Source of the DNA: Blautia faecis
GTDB taxonomy: Bacteria; Bacillota; Clostridia; Lachnospirales; Lachnospiraceae
Direction of reading: 5' to 3'
DNA: 64,000 nucleotides
Assembly: GCF_020554845.1 (NCBI RefSeq)
Contig: NZ_JAJCIA010000006.1
Span: 87,350-151,349, forward strand
Below, piece after piece: positions 30,731-40,216 of the stretch (its first letter is position 1; the number at the start of each line of letters is the position of its first letter). The translations under genes were made by a program, and so were the position numbers. The notes beneath the pieces were generated by a model that was not told the origin of the DNA, did not search any database, and saw nothing but the letters and a program-made list of their open reading frames with translations.

Positions 30731-32263
30731 TTATTTTACTCCTGTAATTGCAGCCACTTTATTGAAAATATCGGTATTGTCATAATAGCCTTCAAACTGC
30801 TCCTGTCCGACTCCCATGGCAAATACTTCCACCGGAAGTCCTGTATGTGCATAAGATGCAAAATTAATGCCAGACTTGTTGTTCAGAATATGAGTAATTG
30901 TTACAGTAAGTGGTTCATAGCTTCCATACATCAGATATTCTTCCTGACCAAACTCTTCCTCTTCTCCTGTTCTGCTCATTGTTTCCTCATAAGCATTCTG
31001 AAGCTTCTGATACTCATAATCTGTCATTACAAGACTTCCCTTATCTTCTTCGCCTTCTGGGTGCACATCCTTGCTGTCAGCCTGATTTGAGGACTCTGTT
31101 GTACCAGTAGGTGCCTGCAAACCAAAGAGTTCTGTGATATCAGCCATTACTGTATCAAAATCAGTTTTGTTTTCTTTATATGCCGCTACATAATCAGAAT
31201 CAAATTTTGCGTAAGAGATTTTCTGATTACTGATATTTGCAAGAAATGTATCATAGTCGGTGCCTGCAAATCCTATGGTAAGACCACCTGTCTCGTGATC
31301 ACCTGTTACCAAAATCAAAGTTTCGTCTGGATGCTCGTTATAAAAATCAACAGCTTTTCCCACTGCCTCATCCATTGCAACAGTATCTGTAATAGTTGCA
31401 GCTGCATCATTTGCATGACAGGCCCAGTCAATTTTTCCTCCCTCAACCATCATGAAAAATCCAGTATCATTATCCAGAACTTCAATACCTTTTTTCACAT
31501 AGTCAGAAAGACCCCATTCGCCATCTTCCAGATCCATATCATAGCTCATCGCATCGTCATCAGCAAGTGTCTCATCAATTACAATTGCTTTTCCATCTTC
31601 TGCAGTAAGATTTTCTGCCTCTGCTTTTGTCTTAATCACTTTATATCCAGCTTCCTGAGCAAGCTCATATAAATCTGTCTGGTCTCCCTCTGAACCAGTT
31701 GTTTTCTTAAGACCACCACCTGCAAAATAATCAAAATTACTTGCAATCAGTTCCTGACCAATTTCATAATAGTTATTTCGGGAAGCCTGATGAGCATAAA
31801 ATGCAGCCGGTGTTGCATGATTTAAGTTTACGGAAGAAAGAATTCCAACCTTATAGCCAAGCTGTTTTTTTAATTTTTCAGCAATTGTCTCATAAGAAGT
31901 TTCCATCTTCTCATCCATATTGATTGTTCCACTGTAAGTCTTATGGCCTGTGGAAATGGAAGTAGCTGTAGAAGCGGAATCCGGACAGAATGAAGTGCTG
32001 TCATAGGTCTGCGCAGAGCCTGCTACCGGAAATTTCATCATATTCAGTTTGCTTTCACTTGTAAGAATATCATCTCCATCATCTTCAATTGCATTCAGAT
32101 AATAGTTTGTTGTCTGAACCTGAGGATAACTCATTCCATCACCAATAAACAAGAAAATATATTTCGGAACTTTTGGTTCATCTGCTGCTGCACCCTGTGC
32201 CGGAACCGCACAAGCGGTCATTGCTGCTGCTAATAATAATGCGCTGATCTTTTTTGCTTTCAT
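30731..32263 (-). CDS. phoA: Alkaline phosphatase (secreted)
   Basis: Protein of 510 residues. A signal peptide with core ALLLAAAMTACAVPAQGAAA could be cleaved by signal peptidase I; the C in AMTAC is a weak lipobox alternative. Metal and nucleophile motifs: FLFIGDGMSYPQ, FCPDSASTATSIS (nucleophilic Ser in the DSA context), GHKT, VEGGKIDWACHANDA and TGDHETGG. A charged insert near residues 390-430 is rich in Glu. I chose the ATG at 32263 because AAGGAG is 9 nt upstream and it exposes the signal peptide. It releases phosphate from organic esters outside the cell. Confidence 0.9.
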   Translation of the reverse strand: MKAKKISALLLAAAMTACAVPAQGAAADEPKVPKYIFLFIGDGMSYPQVQTTNYYLNAIEDDGDDILTSESKLNMMKFPVAGSAQTYDSTSFCPDSASTATSISTGHKTYSGTINMDEKMETSYETIAEKLKKQLGYKVGILSSVNLNHATPAAFYAHQASRNNYYEIGQELIASNFDYFAGGGLKKTTGSEGDQTDLYELAQEAGYKVIKTKAEAENLTAEDGKAIVIDETLADDDAMSYDMDLEDGEWGLSDYVKKGIEVLDNDTGFFMMVEGGKIDWACHANDAAATITDTVAMDEAVGKAVDFYNEHPDETLILVTGDHETGGLTIGFAGTDYDTFLANISNQKISYAKFDSDYVAAYKENKTDFDTVMADITELFGLQAPTGTTESSNQADSKDVHPEGEEDKGSLVMTDYEYQKLQNAYEETMSRTGEEEEFGQEEYLMYGSYEPLTVTITHILNNKSGINFASYAHTGLPVEVFAMGVGQEQFEGYYDNTDIFNKVAAITGVK

Positions 32264-32364
32264 GTACATTTTCTCCTTCTTTTTCATAAAGCGATTAATT
32301 CGAACACGTATGATTTTATACATTATTTGTAAAATCCGCTGTTTTCCCCCTGTTAAATTCCGGC

Positions 32365-32408
32365 AAAAAATAAGCTGTCGGTGTAAAAAATCCTTTCACA
32401 CTGACAGC
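32365..32408 (-). terminator. Terminator between the CmpB-type gene and alkaline phosphatase
   Basis: Minus strand GCTGTC-A-GTGTGAAA / TTTTACAC-C-GACAGC stem followed by TTATTTTTTG. Confidence 0.8.
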
Positions 32409-32462
32409 ATTATTATAACTTCTAGAATTTATATCAAGCAATTATTCGGTTAAAACAAGTCC

Positions 32463-33749
32463 TTAACCAACCTTCTTTGCCTTGGGATATACCTGCGCCA
32501 TCCGCTCATCGTCAAAATGTTTGTCCACCCAGCTTTCAAAGCTGTTTTCCGCTTCTATGCCATTGCTTCTGGCATTATAACGCGCCAGTGCAGCGCTGGA
32601 TACAATTCCGTCAGCAAGCATAAATATAATAAGGAGCCAGGTAATGATTTTTCCAATTTTCACCGGAATCTTCTCGATCAGCCTGGAAACAGGCGGATAG
32701 AATATTTTAAACCATGCCACTGCAGCAAATCCCCAGAAAAAACAGTACAGAAGATTGATTCTTCCACCAAGGTTAAACGGGATATCGCTGTAATCCCAGA
32801 ATACGGTTCCAAACACGATTTCTGTGAAAACACTGCAGATATATTCATAGGCACCACCAAGAAATGTACCCATCCAGAAAAGGAACTGCTGGGAGCGGTT
32901 TCTGTATTTATAGAGAAGGGCTGTAACCGCTGCAATGGCAAGTCCCCACACAATACTGAAATCTCCCCATACCACACTGCTGCGGCTCATCCAATATCCG
33001 GCTGTGATCCTGCAGAAAATAGTCTCTGTAATATCTCCAAGAAATGCGCCGATAAAAAACAGCAGTACGATTTTATAAAAGCTGCAGCCGTAGGCAAAAA
33101 TCTCCGGATGTGCCTCTTCGCTCTCCGTGTGCTGCTTCTGAGGATAGGCTTTGGTAATTCGACGATTTACAACATCATCAATTTTTGCCCCAAGCTTCTT
33201 TGTTACAGAGTCAATATCCCGGTCAGCAGCAATCCATCTTTCAGGATTCTTGCTGTGCCCAAAAAGGATAGTCAGTGTGGCAATAGCATCCACTGCCAGA
33301 ACCCCCAGCAAAACCAGTATGATAATTCTGCTTATAAGACCTGGGAGCATGCCATACAAGGACATGCAAAGCCCATTTCCGATTTTGATCACAAATACAC
33401 CAAGAATACCCCAGACACAGGAGGTCGGCACACTGACATAGCCGTCCAGATTCCACTTGATCTTGCGGTAATCCCACCATCTTTCGTGATACCACATCTC
33501 AATTAAATGACCAGCGATCCATTCAAGCAGGGAAGCTACAATGGCACAGCCAAGAAACAGCCAGATGCCCGTCAGTTCTCTTGTAAATGCAGTAATGAAG
33601 AATCCGCCGAATCCATAGATCAGACAGAATGGTCCATTAATAATACCTCTGTTTGCGAATTTCTTCTGTTTCAGGGAAGCAAGGACTGTCTCAAGCACCC
33701 ATCCTGCAAAGGAATAGATGAGAAACAGCCATAGTAATTTCCAGATCAT
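32463..33749 (-). CDS. Double-domain CmpB-type membrane protein (putative ABC-transporter type IV)
   Basis: Protein of 428 residues with two copies of the PF06541-like domain. The first has SFAGWVLETVLASLKQKKFA then NRGIINGPFCLIYGFGG and WWDYRKIKWNLDGYV. The second has GDITETIFCRITAGYWMSRS then WGDFSIVWGLA and FWDYSDIPFNLGGRI. About 10 membrane helices in total. GAGGAG lies 8 nt before the ATG at 33749. Despite the family name no ATPase partner is nearby. It lies immediately downstream of the rnf operon, and a single-domain relative lies upstream of it. Confidence 0.78.
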   Translation of the reverse strand: MIWKLLWLFLIYSFAGWVLETVLASLKQKKFANRGIINGPFCLIYGFGGFFITAFTRELTGIWLFLGCAIVASLLEWIAGHLIEMWYHERWWDYRKIKWNLDGYVSVPTSCVWGILGVFVIKIGNGLCMSLYGMLPGLISRIIILVLLGVLAVDAIATLTILFGHSKNPERWIAADRDIDSVTKKLGAKIDDVVNRRITKAYPQKQHTESEEAHPEIFAYGCSFYKIVLLFFIGAFLGDITETIFCRITAGYWMSRSSVVWGDFSIVWGLAIAAVTALLYKYRNRSQQFLFWMGTFLGGAYEYICSVFTEIVFGTVFWDYSDIPFNLGGRINLLYCFFWGFAAVAWFKIFYPPVSRLIEKIPVKIGKIITWLLIIFMLADGIVSSAALARYNARSNGIEAENSFESWVDKHFDDERMAQVYPKAKKVG

Positions 33750-33824
33750 ATGCATGTCTCCTCTTTTGTTTATTGAAATATAAAAACGTTCCGGGAAAAC
33801 CCGATTAGAATATCATAGCACAAT

Positions 33825-33964
33825 AGAGCGTGTTTGAAAAAGGTTTTCTGCAAGATGTATGTCACAATAAAGGCGCCGTAACGGGCTACGACAACTGAAT
33901 TCGGGCAAAATATACCGCGGGGTGGGGCGTGCAGATTGTGGGAATAATTTTTCAAACACGCTCT
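33825..33964. repeat. Family A palindromic repeat, 140-bp copy
   Basis: AGAGCGTGTTTGAAAAA at the left and TTTTTCAAACACGCTCT at the right form a 17-bp perfect terminal inverted repeat. The centre carries GCCGTAACGGGCTACGAC and a GAATTCGGGC segment. It sits in the 310-bp gap upstream of the CmpB-type gene and downstream of rnfB; the rest of the gap is empty. Confidence 0.85.
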
Positions 33965-34059
33965 GACCCCAAGAATAAAGCCTGTATTCCAGCTGCTGGT
34001 TCTCATATAATTTACATTCTATGCCAACAGTCTGAAAATACAGGCTTTTCATTTTTATT

Positions 34060-34857
34060 TTATGCCTCCCGGATAACCCCTCTCGGACAGGCCTCCTTAC
34101 ATGCTCCGCATCCTGTACACTTCTCATAATCAATATGTGCACAGAAATCTTCCACGGTAATTGCACCGTTTGGACATGTTTTTTCGCACTTCTTACAGCC
34201 GATACATCCAATCTCACAGGCATCCATCACCTGTTTGCCCTTATCATGGGAGCTGCAGTCCACAGCCACTTTCTGGTCGTACGGAATCAGCTCGATCAGA
34301 TGTCTCGGACATTTGGCAACACATTTTCCACAGGCTTTACAAGCTTCTTTATCTACTACTGCAATGCCATCTACAATATGAATGGCATCAAATGGACAGA
34401 CCTTCACGCAGCTTCCAAAGCCACAACAGCCATATGTACAGGACTTTGCACCGCCATTTGGCACGAAAGGAAGCATCTCGCAGTCTTCCACGCCAGTGTA
34501 AACATACTCTTCTTTCGCTTTTTCACAGGTTCCGGAGCATTTTACATGAGCTACCTGACGGGCAGTCTCAACTGCCGCCTGTCCCATAATACCGGCAATT
34601 ATTTTCCCAACAGGCTCTCCGCCTACCGGGCAACGGTTTACAGGCGCTTCACCTTTGGCAATTGCTGCTGCCAGACCATCACAGCCCGGATATCCACAGC
34701 CGCCACAGTTATTTCCAGGAAGAGCTTCTCTTATGGCAACTTCCTTCTCATCAATTTCAACAGCAAATTTTTTTCCGGCTGCTCCAAGAAAAACACCGAT
34801 GAAGAGGCCTACTGCTGCAACCAGAATTGTTGCTGCTATAATCGCACTAATATTCAT
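34060..34857 (-). CDS. rnfB: Rnf complex subunit RnfB (iron-sulfur electron entry)
   Basis: Protein of 265 residues. One N-terminal helix, then the Fe-S domain CGGCGYPGCDG..CPVGG, then a cysteine-rich middle (CSGTCEKAKEE, CTYGCCGFGSCVKVCP) and further ferredoxin motifs CKACGKCVAKCPRHL, CIGCKKCEKTCP and CTGCGACKEACPRG. It is thought to accept electrons from reduced ferredoxin. Last gene of rnfCDGEAB, as in other Clostridia. Confidence 0.95.
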   Translation of the reverse strand: MNISAIIAATILVAAVGLFIGVFLGAAGKKFAVEIDEKEVAIREALPGNNCGGCGYPGCDGLAAAIAKGEAPVNRCPVGGEPVGKIIAGIMGQAAVETARQVAHVKCSGTCEKAKEEYVYTGVEDCEMLPFVPNGGAKSCTYGCCGFGSCVKVCPFDAIHIVDGIAVVDKEACKACGKCVAKCPRHLIELIPYDQKVAVDCSSHDKGKQVMDACEIGCIGCKKCEKTCPNGAITVEDFCAHIDYEKCTGCGACKEACPRGVIREA

Positions 34858-34869
34858 CCCGACGCCTCC

Positions 34870-35445
34870 TTAAATTAATCCTGAAAATCCGAAAAATGCA
34901 ATCGCCATCAGTCCAGCTGTCAAAAGAACGGTTGGAAATCCCTGGAATGATTCCGGAATATCGTTGTAGGCAATTTTCTCACGGATTCCTGCCATCAGCA
35001 CAATAGAAATGGAGAAACCAAATGCTGTTGCGAAACCGTTTACAGTGCCTTCCAGAATATTGTAATCCTTCTGCACGTTTGTAAGAGCCACACCAAGAAC
35101 TGCACAGTTTGTGGTGATCAGAGGCAGATACACGCCAAGTGCTTTATAAAGAGAAGGCATACTTTTCTTCAGGAACATTTCTACGAACTGCACCAGTGCT
35201 GCAATGATCAGAATGAACACGATGGTCTGAAGGTAAGTCAGATCAAGCGGCTGAAGGATCAGCTTGTAGATCACACTCGTTACAAAGGAGGACAATGTGA
35301 TTACGAAAATAACCGCGCCACCCATACCAGCTGCAGTATCTGTAGTCTTGGAGACTCCAAGGAAAGGGCAAAGTCCCATAAACTGGCTCAAGACTACGTT
35401 ATTTACCAGCGCAGAGCTTACAATGATCAGTAATAATTCTTTCAT
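34870..35445 (-). CDS. rnfA: Rnf complex subunit RnfA
   Basis: Membrane protein of 191 residues with six helices. Signatures: VNNVVLSQFMGLCPFLGVSK near the start and the inverted-repeat partner LITTNCAVLGVALTN, where the two cysteines coordinate a [2Fe-2S] centre between RnfA and RnfE. It lies 6 nt after rnfE. Confidence 0.96.
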   Translation of the reverse strand: MKELLLIIVSSALVNNVVLSQFMGLCPFLGVSKTTDTAAGMGGAVIFVITLSSFVTSVIYKLILQPLDLTYLQTIVFILIIAALVQFVEMFLKKSMPSLYKALGVYLPLITTNCAVLGVALTNVQKDYNILEGTVNGFATAFGFSISIVLMAGIREKIAYNDIPESFQGFPTVLLTAGLMAIAFFGFSGLI

Positions 35446-35451
35446 CTTCTC

Positions 35452-36162
35452 TTACCCCCTTTTTCCCGAACACATGGAATTTCCGCAGGAAGCACAGCCA
35501 CCCTTGCAATCCGGATTGCTTGGATCGATGCCCCGTTTTGCAGCACCAATCTTGAATTTGTTCTGAAGCGCAGATAAAAATGCAAGGACAAAAAATGCGC
35601 CAGGTGCAAGAATAAAGATGGTTACCGGCTCATAGCCCATTTTTCCTGCTGCAGCGTCTGCAAGAGGAAGGATCTGTTTGCCGAAAATACTGCCGGCACC
35701 GATCAGCTCACGTACTGCTCCGATGCAGGTGATGCTTAAAGTAAATCCAAGTCCCATTCCAATACCATCAAAAAGTGAGGGAATTGGTTTGTTCTTGGAT
35801 GCATAAGCCTCTGCTCTTCCCAGGATGATACAGTTTACAACGATCAGCGGAATGTAAATTCCAAGGGAAGAATACAAAAACGGGATAAAGCCCTGGAGAA
35901 GCATCTGCACAATTGTTACAAAGGATGCTACAACAACAATGTAAGCAGGCATACGCACACTGTCCGGAATAAAATTACGGAGCAGGGAGATCATCAGGTT
36001 GGATGCTGCCAGAATCACCGTTGTGGTAAGTCCCATTCCGATACCATTGATTGCAGATGTGGTGATGGCCAGTGTTGGACACATACCAAGCATCAGCACA
36101 AAAGTAGGATTTTCTTTGATAATACCATTTATCAGTCGCTCAGATGGTGTATTCTTTTTCAT
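35452..36162 (-). CDS. rnfE: Rnf complex subunit RnfE
   Basis: Membrane protein of 236 residues, homologous to RnfA in inverted topology. PTFVLMLGMCPTLAITTSAI and PLIVVNCIILGRAEAYAS carry the Fe-S cysteines. The C-terminal extension is Cys-rich (CKGGCASCGNSMCSGKRG), seen in several clostridial RnfE and absent in enterobacterial ones. Starts with a 4-nt overlap on rnfG. Confidence 0.95.
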   Translation of the reverse strand: MKKNTPSERLINGIIKENPTFVLMLGMCPTLAITTSAINGIGMGLTTTVILAASNLMISLLRNFIPDSVRMPAYIVVVASFVTIVQMLLQGFIPFLYSSLGIYIPLIVVNCIILGRAEAYASKNKPIPSLFDGIGMGLGFTLSITCIGAVRELIGAGSIFGKQILPLADAAAGKMGYEPVTIFILAPGAFFVLAFLSALQNKFKIGAAKRGIDPSNPDCKGGCASCGNSMCSGKRG

Positions 36163-36773
36163 TTCTGGCTGCCCCCTTTCTCATAACGGAATGCGGCAAG
36201 TCCTGCATTGACGCCATTTGTCATGGCATTTGTGGTAATTGTCGCACCACTTAAAGCATCGATCTCATCATCAGAGGTGGCACCAGTTTTTGTATAGGTA
36301 AATTTCTCTACGTTCTTATCCTTGAACTGATTTTTAAAATCATCTGTAGTTGCACGCATACCAAGACCAGCGGTCTCACTGATGGATAAAATGGAAATTC
36401 CGTTCAGAGTTCCATCATCCTGAACGCCCATGGCAAACTGAATGTCCCCGCCATAGCCTTCTGAGGTTGTTACGGTAAAGGCATAGCCAAGTTCATTTCC
36501 CTGGTCATCCTTTGCCAGCATGACTTCATCAATATTCTGAGCTTTGAAACCGTTTTCATCCAGATAGCTTTCCAGATCCGTATCCTCACCGCTTGTAACT
36601 GTCTCGAAGCTGGCTGCATCAGCAAATACTGCCTTATATGCCTCTTCTTTCTCTTTCGCCTGCTGGCTTGCAATCGGACCTGCTGTAATATCGTTTACAA
36701 GACCAAGAAGCAGCCCGGAAACCAGTGTGATCACGGTCAGCGCAAGAGTATCTTTTACGATCTTATTTTTCAT
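36159..36773 (-). CDS. rnfG: Rnf complex subunit RnfG (covalent FMN)
   Basis: Protein of 204 residues. One N-terminal helix and an FMN-binding domain. The flavinylation motif SGATIT at 175-180 offers Thr178 for covalent FMN. GYAFTVTTSEGYGGDIQ and SISETAGLGMRAT are typical. It overlaps rnfD and rnfE by 4 nt each, so it is translationally coupled. The ApbE flavin transferase needed for it is not in the window. Confidence 0.95.
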   Translation of the reverse strand: MKNKIVKDTLALTVITLVSGLLLGLVNDITAGPIASQQAKEKEEAYKAVFADAASFETVTSGEDTDLESYLDENGFKAQNIDEVMLAKDDQGNELGYAFTVTTSEGYGGDIQFAMGVQDDGTLNGISILSISETAGLGMRATTDDFKNQFKDKNVEKFTYTKTGATSDDEIDALSGATITTNAMTNGVNAGLAAFRYEKGGSQK

Positions 36774-37750
36774 TTCTTCGCGCCTCCTTTTCCAAAAGCA
36801 ACCGGACGGGTGAAACGCTCAATCTGAGGTACCAGCAGGTTGCAGAAAATAATCGCATAGGAAACGCCCTCTGCGGAAGCTCCGAAAATACGGAAAATTC
36901 CGGTAAGAACACCAAGACAGACGCCATATACATACTGCCCCTTTGGTGTAATGGGGCTTGTAACGTAGTCCGTCGCCATAAACCATGCACCAAGCATAAG
37001 ACCACCACCACAGAGATGGGTGAGCAGATAATTTACATCAAAGCCTTTGCCGGAAGCGAGCATGTAGATGATCACAAATACTGCAAAGCTGCCGATATAG
37101 GTCAGCGGAATTCTGGCGCTGATCACTTTGTAGCAAAGCAGGATTGCTGCACCGATCAGGATGGCAATTACAGAAGTCTCTCCGATGGTTCCCTGGATAT
37201 TACCAAAAATCAGATTCTTAACCGGAACGGAGGAGCCTGCCACAAAGCCATGGTCACGAAGAGCGGCCAGAGGAGTGGCGCCTGTCACACCGTCAACTGC
37301 ACCTTTAAAGCTGTCTGATACAGAAAAATCTGTCATCTTGCCGGCAAAGGAAATCATAAGGAAACAGCGGGCTGCCAGGGCCGGATTTATAAAGTTCTGT
37401 CCAAGACCGCCAAAAAGCTGTTTTACCACAATAATTGCAAAAATACTGCCGAGCACCGGGATCCAGAGCGGAATTCCTGCCGGCATATTCAGGCCGATAA
37501 GAAGTCCGGTTACCACTGCACTGAAATCCTTCACAGTGTTCTTTTTGTGCATAAAATGATCATATAACCACTCTGCAAGCGCTGCTGAACCGGTGGATAC
37601 CACCAGAACGGCAAGAGCCTTTAATCCATGATTATAAATTCCCATAAGGGCAGCAGGCAAAAGCGCTATGACAACCAACTGCATGATTTTTGCAGTGGTC
37701 ATCCTTGCCCGGACATGGGGATTAGATGATACATTAAACATTTGTTCCAT
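36770..37750 (-). CDS. rnfD: Rnf complex subunit RnfD (covalent FMN)
   Basis: Membrane protein of 326 residues with about 10 helices. GLNMPAGIPLWIPVLGS, FGGLGQNFINPALAARCFL and the flavinylation site GVTGATPLA (Thr near 159) identify it. It forms the membrane ion path with RnfA and RnfE. Confidence 0.96.
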   Translation of the reverse strand: MEQMFNVSSNPHVRARMTTAKIMQLVVIALLPAALMGIYNHGLKALAVLVVSTGSAALAEWLYDHFMHKKNTVKDFSAVVTGLLIGLNMPAGIPLWIPVLGSIFAIIVVKQLFGGLGQNFINPALAARCFLMISFAGKMTDFSVSDSFKGAVDGVTGATPLAALRDHGFVAGSSVPVKNLIFGNIQGTIGETSVIAILIGAAILLCYKVISARIPLTYIGSFAVFVIIYMLASGKGFDVNYLLTHLCGGGLMLGAWFMATDYVTSPITPKGQYVYGVCLGVLTGIFRIFGASAEGVSYAIIFCNLLVPQIERFTRPVAFGKGGAKK

Positions 37751-37767
37751 TCGTTTCTTCCCCCTTA

Positions 37768-39087
37768 TTATTTCTTCTTCCTGCTTGCCAGAACCATTTT
37801 ACGCATGGACTTAATGCTCTGGGTCAGCGGACGTTTGGCCGGACAGATGTAACTGCAGCAGCCGCATTCACAGCATTCCATTCCATCAAACTTCTGGAAG
37901 CTCTCCATATCGCCGCGCTGTGCAAAAGTCGCAAGTCTTGCCGGAATAACATGTCCGGGACAGACACTTACACAGCGTCCGCAGTTAATGCAGGCTGTCT
38001 CTTCCTCTTTCGCATCTGATACCGGGTCACTCTGCATACACAGAAGGGAAGAAGAGGTCTTCACACATGGTACATGAAGATCATACATGGCAAATCCCAT
38101 CATAGGACCGCCGGAAATCACCTTACCGGCATGCTCCTTCAGGCCACCGGCTGCGTCGATCAGTTCGGCCATATCCGTTCCTGTACAGACTTCAAAATGT
38201 GCCGGACGGTTGATGCCCTTACCAGTTACTGTGAAAATCCGCTTCATGATCGGTCTTCCAAGTGCCACTGCGTCATAAATACTGCATATTGTTTCAACAT
38301 TATCTACAATACATCCGGCATCTGCTGGAAGCATGGATGAGTTGATTTCTCTTCCTGTCACTGCATAGATCAGGGTACGCTCACCACCCTGGGGATATTT
38401 GGTCATCAGTTCTTTTACTTCGATATTCGGGACTCCGGCAGCCAGTTCTTTCATTCTGGCAATACAATCCGGCTTATTGTCCTCAATGCAGATACAACCC
38501 TTTGCATTTGGAAAAAGTCCGACTACGATTTTCAGTCCTTCCACAACCTTCTCCGGCTGATCCATCATGCGCCTGTAATCACTTGTAAGATAGGGCTCAC
38601 ATTCTGCACCGTTCACCAATATGTATTCAATCTTGTCAGGCTCCTTGGGGGAAAGCTTCACATGTGTGGGGAAGCCTGCACCACCAAGACCTACTACACC
38701 GCCATCGCGAATCCTTCCGATAATCTCCTCACGGGTAAGCGAAGCCGGATCTGCCGGGTGGAATTCCACCTCTTCATACAGTCCGTCATTCTCCACTATA
38801 ATGGAATCTACCATACTTCCGGTAGCTGTCAGACGTTTCTCGATGCCTTTCACCGTACCGGATACAGAAGCATGAACAGGGGCAGATACAAATCCGCCTG
38901 CTTCTGCGATCATCTGGCCTGCAAGCACGTGGTCCCCCTTTGCAACCACAGGCTTCGCCGGAGCACCAATGTGCTGGGACAATGGATACGCCAGATCTGC
39001 CTTAGGGAGATATTTCTCCACCGGGCAGTCCTTTGACATTTCTTTCCCCTCGAAGGGGTGTACGCCTCCTTTAAAAGTTAATCGCAC
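37768..39087 (-). CDS. rnfC: Rnf complex subunit RnfC (NADH/FMN subunit)
   Basis: Protein of 439 residues. The N-terminal barrel-sandwich region (FKGGVHPFEGKEMSKD) is followed by the flavin and NADH site GGVVGLGGAGFPTHVKLSP, then VNGAECEPYLTSDYR, and two [4Fe-4S] motifs: CINCGRCVSVCPGHV and CCECGCCSYICPAKRP. GTG start with GGCGGT upstream. First gene of the rnf operon. It reduces NAD with electrons arriving through the membrane subunits. Confidence 0.96.
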   Translation of the reverse strand: MRLTFKGGVHPFEGKEMSKDCPVEKYLPKADLAYPLSQHIGAPAKPVVAKGDHVLAGQMIAEAGGFVSAPVHASVSGTVKGIEKRLTATGSMVDSIIVENDGLYEEVEFHPADPASLTREEIIGRIRDGGVVGLGGAGFPTHVKLSPKEPDKIEYILVNGAECEPYLTSDYRRMMDQPEKVVEGLKIVVGLFPNAKGCICIEDNKPDCIARMKELAAGVPNIEVKELMTKYPQGGERTLIYAVTGREINSSMLPADAGCIVDNVETICSIYDAVALGRPIMKRIFTVTGKGINRPAHFEVCTGTDMAELIDAAGGLKEHAGKVISGGPMMGFAMYDLHVPCVKTSSSLLCMQSDPVSDAKEEETACINCGRCVSVCPGHVIPARLATFAQRGDMESFQKFDGMECCECGCCSYICPAKRPLTQSIKSMRKMVLASRKKK

Positions 39088-39193
39088 TAATATTCACCGC
39101 CTTTATATTATTGATCACTGACTCTTTTGTCTGCAGCAACCTGATTTATTGTCTGTTTGATTTATATTATTAATATCACTTTTGTCTGAGTAT

Positions 39194-40084
39194 TTATTCA
39201 GCGTCTTTATTTTTCCTGCCAAATCCATATTTCTTATGGAGCTTATATCCACGGTTCAGATTTGGATATGCCTTTACAAAACGCTGCATGTTGTGGCTGA
39301 CCTTTCCAGCCATAGCCTCTTTACGCTTCTGAAGCTCTTCAGAGATATCTGACATCATAGCAGTTCTCTTCTCTTCCAGTTCCTTGATCAGTGCAACATC
39401 ATCAAGGCGTCCCAGCTTATTCTCTAACTGTTTCTTGATTCTATCTCTGGAAAGTCCGCTGCTCTCCTCCAGATTCTCCATCTTCTCACGCGCCTGTACA
39501 AGCAGTTCTGCACGCATCTGATCCAGTGCCTGCTCCCATGCAGGAATACGCTCGTGCAAATGGAAAGCGGCAGCTGCAGAAAAAGCAAAATCCACAATGT
39601 AAACGACTGTAATTACACAGACAGCCACCTCTCCAGTTCTTCTGGTATACAATTCTGTAAATTCCTGAACTACCGGATGAAGCACTCTGAAAAGCCCAAC
39701 GGTAAACACCCCCCATCCAAGGGAACAGCCCAGACAGATACGTCCCTGGAAATTAAACTTGTTATCACTGTAATCCCACCAGGATGTGTGGAAAATATTC
39801 TCCATCAACACTGCTGTCACATATTCCAGTGCAGTGGCGACTACAACTCCACCCACAAATAAAAGAAGCAGATTATCACTGATGGGAAGAAGAATCAAGT
39901 ATACAGCAAGAGCTCCACAGCCATATATGGTACACAGGGGACCATTTATAAATCCTCTGTTTATCAATTTGCCCTTTCGCACAGACACGTAGCAGGTTTC
40001 CCAAAGCCAGCCAAGAAAACTGTATATGTAAAACCAATTGGCAATGTGATAGAAATCCACTCCATTAATTGCTAAATCCCACAT
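39194..40084 (-). CDS. Single-domain CmpB-type membrane protein with coiled-coil tail
   Basis: Protein of 296 residues. One PF06541-like domain (IYSFLGWLWETCYVSVRKGK, NRGFINGPLCTIYGCGA, SWWDYSDNKFNFQGRI) fills residues 1-185. A charged coiled coil of about 100 residues follows (RAELLVQAREKMENLEESSG, ELEEKRTAMMSDISEELQKR). AAGGAG lies 6 nt before the ATG at 40084; the longer frame has no site. It is directly upstream of rnfC, and a relative lies beyond rnfB. Confidence 0.8.
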   Translation of the reverse strand: MWDLAINGVDFYHIANWFYIYSFLGWLWETCYVSVRKGKLINRGFINGPLCTIYGCGALAVYLILLPISDNLLLLFVGGVVVATALEYVTAVLMENIFHTSWWDYSDNKFNFQGRICLGCSLGWGVFTVGLFRVLHPVVQEFTELYTRRTGEVAVCVITVVYIVDFAFSAAAAFHLHERIPAWEQALDQMRAELLVQAREKMENLEESSGLSRDRIKKQLENKLGRLDDVALIKELEEKRTAMMSDISEELQKRKEAMAGKVSHNMQRFVKAYPNLNRGYKLHKKYGFGRKNKDAE

Positions 40085-40216
40085 AGGTTTCTCCTTTTCT
40101 TTATATATTCTGACTATTCTATACATTCTACTATACCGCATTTTATGAAAAAATTCACTACCTAAAAATAAAAAAATTGTGTATAATTAAATACAATCCA
40201 TGAAAGGAGTATAAAC

